From contig JALLLS010000024.1 of the NCBI GenBank assembly GCA_025094145.1, forward strand, positions 372,001 through 436,000: a DNA stretch of 64,000 bases, written 5' to 3'. A program made the position numbers and the translations under genes. Below, piece after piece: positions 46,459 through 54,916 of the stretch. How positions within the stretch are numbered: the stretch's first letter is position 1; every line of letters starts with the position of its first letter. The notes under the pieces were generated by a model. It ran no database searches, was not told where the DNA came from, and saw only the letters and a program-made list of their open reading frames with translations. This stretch comes from Spinellus fusiger. Taxonomy: Eukaryota; Mucoromycota; Mucoromycetes; Mucorales; Phycomycetaceae.

Positions 46459-48468
46459 TTATTGAGACTCGAATACAATTGACTTTTCAAGTTCCTTTTG
46501 TCTCTGCCATTCCAGCAGGAGTTCATACTTTTGCCGTTTGTTGCCTTCAATGTACTGAAGCACCTTGAGGAGTCTTTCTCTTGCCTTTTTCATATTGGGC
46601 TATAAGAGTCAGTTAAATACTGTTCTTGTAGAAGAAGAGGAGGAGGGGGCTTACTTGGAAGATGTGCACTCCATACATAGTAGTGACAATAAGCTCATCC
46701 AAACCATCTCTGTTCAGATCAAGATGGCACATGCGATAGATGGGATAAGCAAACTGTCTTCTCCATAGGACATTGTAGTCTTCTGTGCCTGCGACTTGAT
46801 ATGCATCTGAGTAAGATGGAAATATCCATGTTTTTTTTTTGGTGAGTATACTACCTTGCTTATAGATCAGCACTTGTCTTCCATAAGTCCCTATCAATAT
46901 CTCCTGTTCACCATCCCAGTCCACATCCATGACATGAGAGCAGAGTACACTGTCATAGAGATGGGATTGTGGCAGAACTCTGCTTCTTGAAAGTCCATTC
47001 ACTTGAACAGACCTAGAACAAGTTAATCACTAGAAGAATAAACATAAACACAATTCTTACTTGTACACCATGGCCTGCTCAACTGCACAGGTAACCATCA
47101 GATGAAGTGGTTCATGTGCACGAGAAATGCGTGGTTGAAAGAGAAGCACAGATGTAATTGGACTAAAGACACGAATAGCATGGGATTTGACCTCCTTGCC
47201 CTCTTCTTCAATGAGTCCACTCTATGCAGTAAAGTAGCAGCACTACCTTTATCATGGAAGCTAAGAAACAATTCACCCTGCTGTCCTCCTGCACACATCA
47301 CATACTGATCTTGGTAGTGAACCATGTGCAAGAATAAGATGTTGATGTTACGGTCAGAAATTCTTCCCAGCAGAGGAAAGTGGGTAGCCACAGAAATAGC
47401 AATAAAGGAGCGGTGGGTATCCTGTCCATCTTGCACATACAGGCGTATCAGTCCATCTGTACTTGTCATAAGAAACGCCATTTGTAGTTTATCCTGATAA
47501 CGTATTCTGTACATACATGTCCATCCCCACTGTCAGAAAGAAGGAAGAGAGAGAAGGTGTGTGTGTGTCTTGCTTCTACTGTACTTACTGCACATGCGAT
47601 AGGTGCATAGGTGCACTCATCAGCGGGATGACTTGGCTTGATTCTACAGTCATTCTATAAGCCAGTTCTTTTGTTTTATTCATTGTCTCTTACCACTAAG
47701 AGCATAGAGGGTCTGTTCAAGAGAGGGTTTGGGAGAAGAAAGATGTCCATAGAATCGAAGGCTATACGATACTTGGGGCTCTTGGTTCTCAATCTCGTAT
47801 TTCTAATCCATTACTATTGGCCCACAAACACCTCTTTTTCTTTCTTTCTTTCTTACTTGAGATACAGCCAAAGCTACTACAAACCGCATTGTATCCGTGT
47901 GCTCTTCAAAGACATCCATAGCAATGACCTGTGATTTGCCTTTATTCTCCCCTCATTATTAGCCTGTCCTATTCAATGGAGGGACCTACCTGCTTCTAGG
48001 CCAACAGGAATGCAGAGGGAGTTCCAGTAGCCGTCTCTGGAAACAAACACACTGAGTTCAGCAGCAGACACTGTCATAAAATGGCGCACAGACTGACCCA
48101 GGACTTAAGTCGTTGGTCGTATCAATAATCATAGCCATAGCCATAGCAATAGAGTCATATCAGTCGTCTACCAATACACTTGCTAAAGAGCATTAAAGAG
48201 AAAGAGAGAGAGAATAGACTACCTTGTTGTTCTGACAATGACGCCTTGGGAGGACTCTCGTACCGGTGAGAGGGAAACTCATCCGGTCGATCCAGAAAGG
48301 TCATTAGGCGAGACTGGAACACAGCCAAACCATAAATATTACTACCCAACATGAGTCTATTTTAAATGTAGAGAGTGCTGTTTATTACGTTCTTTCATTG
48401 CCATAACGCGCATAATGGGTTTCTTTAAACAATAGCTCGTCGTCATGAGGTATCTTATAACTCGCCAT
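46459..48468 (-). CDS. KPTN: Kaptin (KPTN) homologue
   Basis: Many exons. The start is ATG 48466-48468 (MASYKIPHDDELLFKETHYA, then ARYGNERT joined to LMLGSNIYGLAVFQSRLM). Middle exons include YRIRYQDKLQMAFLMTSTDG and FLHMVHYQDQYVMCAGGQQG. The C-terminal part carries two FG-GAP/EF-like repeats diagnostic of Kaptin: YDSVLCSHVMDVDWDGEQEI followed by LIGTYGRQVLIYKQ, and LWRRQFAYPIYRMCHLDLNR followed by DGLDELIVTTMYGVHIFQ. A helical tail MKKARERLLKVLQYIEGNKR runs to FESQ, TAA 46459-46461. In animals KPTN is a subunit of KICSTOR, which tethers GATOR1 to lysosomes in amino-acid signalling to TORC1; it was first described as actin-associated. Which role applies in a fungus is unknown. Starts 4 bp after the stop of the upstream LOA1 gene. 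Confidence 0.82.
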
Positions 48469-48472
48469 CAGG

Positions 48473-49977
48473 TTAAGCACGAGTCACACGGGAAGAAGGA
48501 TTTGTGTGTGCATTGTAGAAAATCATAAAAGCCCGCTTCTCTTCCATGCCCAGTCCCGTCTTTCGCAGTCGAGCCATAGTGCTTAGACTGGTCATGCACT
48601 GGCTGCCCACACCATCCCCAGCAACTGAATTGGCAGCCAACTCAGTGGGTGGGTGGTGTGCGGGGGCTTCTTTGGCAGTGTTGGCAGTGGCATAGGGAGC
48701 CTCTTCATCCGCTAGACATTTGACAGAGAAAGAGTGATAAAACTAAGTAGACAAAGAAGGAGGATAGGTCAGGTAAGAGACCATGCAATTGACGTGGGGT
48801 TGTTTTTCTTTTCCTATTTGCTTAACTTGTAGGCAGAGGGTTATATAGTGCAGAGGCATGCTTCCTACTGTAAATGTAGGCGAGACATAGGCTGCTTCGT
48901 GTCTGATTCCCTTTCTTTCTTTAGCCTATGTCCTTGAATGGTTGCATTGGACTTACTTGAGACCCATAATATGGAAACACAGGTCCTTGTCATTGGGCTG
49001 GAGATCCTTGAAAATAGGATTGAATTGTAAAAGAGCACGGCCATTGGAGGGAGTTCCTTCTGGAAGGACAAGAATGGGGCCTAGATGGTCTTGTTTGGCC
49101 TTTTTAGCAAGGGCAGACAGTGTCCATAGGTCGTTGGGATGGATGCCCAGCTCAGTGCAGGAGAGAACAGGAACAGCAGCACACAGTTGAATGGCCTGCC
49201 ACAGACTAATGATCTGTACTTTGCTCTGTGCAGGAAAGACACGAGTAAAGATAGGATTCCATCTAGCAAGTCCATAGTATAGATTGTTAAGGATACACTG
49301 TCCATAGTATAATTTATCAATGATATACATAGTACAATGATATACATACTTGTAGGCCATGTACAGCAGATCAATGTAGGAAGTCCAGTTGGAGACGATA
49401 ATATCTCCCGAGGCCACACTAAAGGTGGGTGAGGAAGCAGTCCCCCTTCTACGCAGAGACACTATCTCTGTTTTGATAGAGTAGAATCCACTGAAGAACA
49501 GAATCAACCGAAAACACACCGTAGATCCAACACAACACCATAGCCTATGGACACAGGAGAAGGGCGTCTAAGGGCATCTCTTTTGAGAACTGCTTCTCTT
49601 CCTGTGACTTCCTGTGACTTACCAAAACAGTCCCAAGCATAGGCACCCATCCACAATACACCACCACCACCACCACCACCAAAAGAAGCTTTACTATTCC
49701 CTGTACCAGACGCACAATAGAACCCAGTCCCTTGATAACAGTCAAAAGAAGACTGGAATCTGTGCGTGGTGGCTAGACATGACATGACCTTCCCTCATTA
49801 GTACTTATAGAGTCCTCTCTTTCACTTTCTTTCTCTCTTTCAGTTCCTACTCACCACAATAGGCAGGAATGGCTGTATGCCTGTGCCTGCATCCTAAACA
49901 CCGCCGCATTCTGTATTAATCTACCCATTCTCCTGTTCACCATGCCCAGTTACCCTCCAGCGAGAATATTTCTCCAT
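48473..49977 (-). CDS. LOA1: Loa1/Vps66-like lysophospholipid acyltransferase
   Basis: The start at ATG 49975-49977 gives MEKYSRWR, spliced to DAGTGIQPFLPIV and then to a hydrophobic membrane exon GLGSIVRLVQGIVKLLLVVV. The D-x-G-T-G-I-x-P-F-L-P opening is typical of Loa1-type proteins. The acyltransferase core reads DIIVSNWTSYIDLLYMAYKY (motif I), NPIFTRVFPAQSKVQIISLW (next exon) and GPILVLPEGTPSNGRALLQF (motif III, PEGT). The position of the catalytic His of the usual H-x4-D box holds Trp (WTSYID), which is unusual. An Ala/Pro-rich linker leads to a C-terminal MARLRKTGLGMEEKRAFMIF and RVTRA, TAA 48473-48475. Role inferred: acylation of lysophosphatidic acid at ER or lipid droplets. About 380 residues after splicing. 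Confidence 0.72.
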
Positions 49978-50150
49978 AAAGACAAGACACTTGGGCCCTA
50001 CTGTGGTTGTATCTCCGACCTACCTCTAATGAAAGATGACGTAGCCTCCTCTCCTCATTCAGGACGCGCAAGCTCTCCTTTTTTTATATCTATATATTTT
50101 TCTTTATAGATATAGAGATAGATATATCTTTAACCTTGTCATTAACAGCA
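49978..50150. promoter_or_regulatory. Short divergent promoter between LOA1 and RPN9
   Basis: Only 173 bp separate the two ATGs. The stretch contains a gatatag/tatata run (50080-50125) and a pyrimidine tract. It must hold both 5' UTRs and promoters. No specific site, including a proteasome-type PACE element, was recognised with confidence. Confidence 0.55.
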
Positions 50151-51894
50151 ATGCAACAAGCTATGGAGATTGACTTTGATATTCCCAAGTTCCTGTCCCA
50201 AGAAAGAACAAAAACACCTGACCACCTTCAACACTACTTCACCACGTTTGAAGACCTCTATGAACGAAAGTACGTGTTTTCTTGTCTCTCCTCAGTAAGA
50301 CTGAACAGACGTGTAGGTTGTGGCACCAGTTGACGGTCAAGGTGCTTGAGTTCTTCAAGGAACCCGCATCAGGACCCTTCCAGATCCCCATGTACCAGCA
50401 GTTTGTGAGTGAATGGAGTAGCAAGATCAACACGCTCTCTCTTGTGTCCATTGCCCTCAAGGCAGCCACCCACTTTCAAGGTAATGTCAAAATAAGATTA
50501 TTTTATTATTGTTATTACTATTACTATTACTATTACTATTACTATTACTATTACTATTACTATTACTATTACTATTACTATTACTATTACTATTACTATT
50601 ACTATTACTATTACTATTACTATTACTATTACTATTACTATTACTATTACTATTACTATTACTATTACTATTACTATTACTATTACTATTACTATTACTA
50701 TTACTATTACTATTACTATCACTATCACTATCACTATCACTATCACTATCACTATCACTATCACTATCACTATCACTATCACTATTAAAAAATAAGAGGG
50801 AAGAGGAAAGAGGGAGGGAGGGAATGGCTAAGAGTACTGACACCACTTAGATGCCAACGATGCTGTTCTCTTTCTGGAAACCCTTGTCAACAAGGTCGAC
50901 ACACCAGCTACTCAAGACGTCCATGTCCATGCTGTCATGGAGGCTGCCTACTTTAAACTCCAACTGAATCAGCTGGAACAAGTCAAAAAAGCCATTGACA
51001 GTTCTGAAAAGACCCTGGATTGTCTAGACAGCGTCGACACAGCCATCTATGCCAGCTTCTACCGTGTGTGTGCTGCCTACTACAAGGCCAAGGCAGAATA
51101 CGCACAGTATTATAAAAACGCACTGCTGTACCTGGCCTGCATTAATATTGAAGAGGTGTCAACCGAGGAAAAGGTGGAAAGAGCCTATGATCTGTCCATT
51201 GCGGCTCTGTTGGGAGAAATGATCTATAACTTTGGCGAATTGGTAAGTGGGGTTGAAGAGGAAAAATGAAGGCTGACCCGCCACAGTTGATGCACCCTGT
51301 GCTGGATGCATTGACCCACACAGAACATGATTGGCTACGCTCCATGCTGTTTGCCTTTAACAGTGGAGACATTGGTAAATTCGAGGCATTGGCTCCTCAT
51401 TTTGCAAAGTTGGTGAGTTTACATAAAGGATCTATGGGTGTCGTCGTGTGCTGGGTTTTAATGTTCTGTGGGGTATGTTTAGCCGTTGTTGCAGGAGAAT
51501 GCAGGCGCATTAAGCAGAAAGATCTGTCTCATGTCATTGATTGAGTCCATCTTCCGCCGTGCAGGAGACAGTCGGGAGATTCCATTTGCGGATATTGCTG
51601 CAGAGACACGTTTGCCTGTAGAAGAGGTAGGATCTGTGGCTTCCTTTGTGAAGTGTGACTTATGGCTCTGGTGGTTAGGTGGAACATTTGGTGATGAAGG
51701 CACTGTCATTAAAGTTGATCCGTGGCTCCATTGACCAGGTAGATCAGAAAGTGACTGTGACATGGGTACAGCCTCGTGTGTTGGAAAAGGACCAGATTGA
51801 TGGAATGAGACGACGATTGGAAGACTGGGATGGTCAAGTGAAGAAGATTAGTGGGTTCCTGAGTGAACAGGGAGGAGAAGTGTTTGCTCAATAA
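50151..51894 (+). CDS. RPN9: 26S proteasome regulatory subunit Rpn9 (PSMD13)
   Basis: Non-ATPase lid subunit of the 19S particle, about 390 residues. The start at ATG 50151 gives MQQAMEIDFDIPKFLSQERT; an upstream TTG in frame is not a start. Exons join HFQ to DANDAVLFLETLVNKV across the large microsatellite intron. They continue with VMEAAYFKLQLNQLEQVKKA (helical repeats), YYKNALLYLACINIEEVSTE and then LMHPVLDALTHTEHDWLRSM. The C-terminal PCI domain (LSRKICLMSLIESIFRRAGD ... IPFADIAAETRLPVEEVE ... LIRGSIDQVDQKVTVTWVQP) ends FLSEQGGEVFAQ, TAA 51892-51894. All splice sites are GT-AG. Intact. Confidence 0.93.
50515..50786. repeat. Composite hexanucleotide microsatellite in RPN9 intron: (attact)n then (atcact)n
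   Basis: About 34 perfect copies of attact followed by about 11 of atcact, switching near 50719. It lies entirely inside the RPN9 intron (donor at about 50481, acceptor before 50851). The long Tyr, Leu, Ser-Asn and Ile-Val frames across it are artefacts. Confidence 0.97.
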
Positions 51895-52215
51895 GGCTGA
51901 TTTCTAAAGATAAAGATAAACAATACAAAAACAATACAAAAATAAACAAGGCAACTTCTTTTTCTACTGTGGATATCTTATCGGAGCATTTGCATAGACA
52001 CTTTTGACGGGTTCAAATCAAGAATAAAAGAAGAAGTGTCTTACAAGAGACTTATAAGAAGACATCCATATAAAAAGTTGTGTTTTCTTTCTTATTCCTT
52101 TTTCTTTCTCGACATCGGATGTTGAAACGTGACTAGTAAAAATGAGTGGGTTTGTTTTCCTTACCCATTGGACGGGTAGGTTCACGCCCCCTTGACCCTA
52201 TCCACTACCACCGTC
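51895..52215. other. Spacer between RPN9 and the RRM gene
   Basis: 320 bp holding the RPN9 3' region (aataaa-like runs at about 51935) and the promoter of the next gene, with a pyrimidine-rich tract at 52080-52115. Confidence 0.4.
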
Positions 52216-53326
52216 ATGTTTAACCGCGCACTGACTGTTGTGGCTCGCCACAGAATAGCCACACAACTACCAAAACTACAGAGAGTGGCTTATAGCACAG
52301 AATTAAAAGACAAACCCACCGAGACCTCTGGGTCTGGTATCCAGGGAAAGAGCTTTGTGGACAGACTCACCCAGAAGTTCATTGGCAAGTGCAGTGCCCC
52401 GCCACTATTCCAGGAAAACAAGGATGCTCATGTCGTTTACTAGGGCAAATACGTAAACCAGCAGAAAACAGAAACAGTTTCACAGCCACGCCCCTTGTTC
52501 TTCTTGACCAGGTGCCTTCTACAGCTACGATTGAAGATATCCGAAAGATAGTTCGAGAGTCAGCACCCAAAGGAGACAAGAATATTAAAGAGAGTAAGAG
52601 AAAAGGAATTTGCTTTTTGTATGGAGTGTGTGTATTAATACCTGGTGTTAGTTATCTTTTGCCGTACATCCACTTTTCACTTCAAAGGCAGATGTCTTGT
52701 TCATTTACGATCTACAGACGATGCCTCTCTGCTGATCAATTACGCCCACAAACGATTGCTCGGTGGACGTCTTTTGACTGCTAGTTTTGTAAGTGCTCTT
52801 TCTCTCTCTCTCTCTCTATCTATAGAGATGTGTGTGTGTGTTATATCCATAGGCTCATGAAAGGTTAGATGGGTGGTTTGGAAGCAGACGGCGTCAACAA
52901 AGTCCTGTCTTCTTCACGCGCACCACAGCTGTTCTTGGAGAATACAAATTACTCTGGCCGATGTGTCCAAGTGATTGGATTGGCCCCAAATGCCACTGTG
53001 GACAGTGTCTTGGGTGTTCTGCGTACAAAGAACATTCATCCTGTCGAAGGATTTATTGACAATGTGATGGCATTACCAGTGTAAGCAAGACAGACACAGC
53101 TTCACTCCCCCTCCTTGTATACTGACAAGATTGCTGGATTAGTAAGATAGGCTCTTCCTGTTCCAAGTTTCTTGTCAAGTTTGAGTCGGAAGCAGAAGCA
53201 TGGCGCTGTGTCCGTAGCTTCCACAACAACGAACGCTACCACCACAACGAACGCTACCATGGCAACGAACGCTTCAATGAGACATCCAGACCCAAATCTA
53301 AACTTCTTGTCTCGGTAGTTTATTAA
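52216..53326 (+). CDS. Putative mitochondrial RRM-type RNA-binding protein
   Basis: The start at ATG 52216 gives MFNRALTVVARHRIATQLPK followed by LQRVAYST, a basic, amphipathic mitochondrial targeting sequence. The exon ending VDRLTQKFIG joins through a GC-AG intron (G|GCAAGT) to QIRKPAENRNSFTATPLVLL. Next come VPSTATIEDIRKIVRESAPK, an exon RCLVHLRSTDDASLLINYAH ending LLTASF, and an exon starting MGGLEADGVNKVLSSS. A clear RRM half, RCVQVIGLAPNATVDSVLGV, is completed in the last exon by SKFLVKFESEAEAWRCVRSF. The tail repeats NERYHH/NERYHG/NERF and ends VSVVY, TAA 53324-53326. So there are probably two RRM-like units. About 270 residues. The exact process (mitochondrial RNA metabolism is the guess) is unknown. 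Confidence 0.65.
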
Positions 53327-53731
53327 GAACAACTGTCTCCAATGCACACATACACACCCATACACACACACACCCATACATACACATCCATCTTGTCATT
53401 ACATCTCTCTCTTTTTCTTTCTTAAAAAGAAAGAAAAAGAGAAACAAGTCAATGGACGCATTATAAAGTGTAAAGAGCAGCAATTGAACCCAAAAGAGAA
53501 AAGAGAAAAAAGAAAAAGAGAGATTTTTATTTTATTTTATTTTTAAAAAAAGAAAAAAAAGAAAAAAAGAAAAAGAAAAAGAAAAGCACTCAAGGTGTTT
53601 TGTCTCTTCCTCACAGAAAGACACGGTGTTTGATTAATACAAAGTGAAGTGAATGAGTGGCCAGGGGAAGAGTAAGAGTTCAGGGAAGAAAGAAAAGGTC
53701 TTTACATGTGATAGATAGGTGAGAGGAGGGT
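53327..53731. other. Low-complexity A/G- and T/C-rich spacer
   Basis: The 3' flanks of two convergent genes. Contains a cacacaccc run (53345-53390), an inverted repeat built from ctctttttctttc and gaaagaaaaagag (53407-53443) that could form a hairpin, and poly-purine tracts to 53590. Confidence 0.5.
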
Positions 53732-54916
53732 TTAGACATGAGGATGCATCTTGAGACAATGGATCCACTGCTTCTCTAAAGAAGTGCCCAGAAGACCAGT
53801 CACACACCGTGCACGATCCAGCAGGCCTGCCATGCTCAATAGACTGAGTGTGTATTGTACCATAAAGGTATTTTCAGCAGAACGCAGCAGCTGTTGGAGA
53901 GTAGCAATGCGTCTGTAGTCATGTTCACTATAATCCTCCTGCCAAGGACATGGGTCGAGTGGGTCGAGTGGGTCCATATCAACATAAAGAACGTGACTGG
54001 ACTCCTCCCTATGCCCCAGGGACTGTGGACACTGTGTAGACTGTAGAGGGTGCATGGCGTCCAGGAAGTTGGCCAGGAGATGGGCCAGCACAGTCAGACT
54101 AAAGGTCTTGCTCTGGTGCCAGCCTGTGACGACAACACTGCCCACACTGTCTTTGGTGAGGCTTCCTATGCGCAGACAGTGCTGTACAAGCCATTGCACC
54201 TGGGCAAAACACAAATGTCTGGCCTGTTCCATAAGAGTGTCCTTGGGGACAGGACGCAGGAGACAGATAGGTCGACACGGGAGTGTTTCTGGCGTGGAGG
54301 AGGTGATATGGCCAGTGGTAATAGTAGTAAAGGCCATCCAGTCATAATGATGGCCTTGACTGTCGTCTGGGAGGTCGTTCATGGCGTACTTGGACCACCT
54401 AGCTCGGAAGGTCAGGGAGTAGTATGTTTTACTTTTAACTGCATTGCCAAGGTGCGTACACACCATGGGCAGGTCTTCTGAGTGGATATAGCCCATGATA
54501 GGCTTTCCTAGCATTTCTGAGGTGTGTTGATAAAAGGCAGGGGAAGGGTGGGCATGCTCTATTGTACCATAAGGACTGAGACGTAGAACAGTGGCAGGAG
54601 GTACCGCCTCGCCTAGTTTAATAAGCCAGTAGTCCAGGCTGTCTGCTGCACCAAAAGGGTCGTGGTGTACACATATGTCCATAGCCACTTGGCCTTGTCG
54701 TGCGTGTTGTGCATAGTAGGAGTGGGAGGAGGTGTGGTGTTGTTGTTGGAGGGCAAGGGTGAGAATAGAGTGGCCCATCAATTCATTTGGCTGATATCCA
54801 AGACGATCAAACACCTCATCCGTGGCAGCAATAATGGTTTGGCTGAGCTGGTTGACGATCAAAAGAGAGGAAGAAGACCGTAACGGACAAGTATAAAAAG
54901 AATGTGAGCTGTTCAT
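53732..54916 (-). CDS. PAS-domain protein, single exon
   Basis: 394 residues, no intron, unlike its neighbours. Two PAS-like units are visible. The first is around residues 15-60 (LLIVNQLSQTIIAATDEVFD, RLGYQPNELMGHSILTL). The second is around 105-170 (VLRLSPYGTIEHAHPSPAFY, MLGKPIMGYIHSEDLPMV, YSLTFRARW). There is no LOV signature cysteine motif, no GATA finger, and no kinase or bHLH region, so it is a PAS-only protein. The C-terminal half (VQWLVQHCLRIGSLT; RIATLQQLLRSAENTFMVQY) is helical and unassigned. Mucorales have many PAS proteins, some in light sensing, but no such role can be read here. Start MNSSHSFYTCPLRSSSS at 54914-54916. Confidence 0.75.
   Translation of the reverse strand: MNSSHSFYTCPLRSSSSLLIVNQLSQTIIAATDEVFDRLGYQPNELMGHSILTLALQQQHHTSSHSYYAQHARQGQVAMDICVHHDPFGAADSLDYWLIKLGEAVPPATVLRLSPYGTIEHAHPSPAFYQHTSEMLGKPIMGYIHSEDLPMVCTHLGNAVKSKTYYSLTFRARWSKYAMNDLPDDSQGHHYDWMAFTTITTGHITSSTPETLPCRPICLLRPVPKDTLMEQARHLCFAQVQWLVQHCLRIGSLTKDSVGSVVVTGWHQSKTFSLTVLAHLLANFLDAMHPLQSTQCPQSLGHREESSHVLYVDMDPLDPLDPCPWQEDYSEHDYRRIATLQQLLRSAENTFMVQYTLSLLSMAGLLDRARCVTGLLGTSLEKQWIHCLKMHPHV

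Noticed and set aside
49504..49785. Gly-rich frame as the N-terminus of the acyltransferase
   Set aside because: Splicing from MEKYSRWR and DAGTGIQPFLPIV to the hydrophobic frame gives the expected Loa1-type start; the Gly run is the other frame of a ggt repeat.
50282..50850. Long Tyr-, Leu-, Ser/Asn- and Ile/Val-repeat frames
   Set aside because: All cross the hexanucleotide repeat in the RPN9 intron; the gene is explained by spliced exons.
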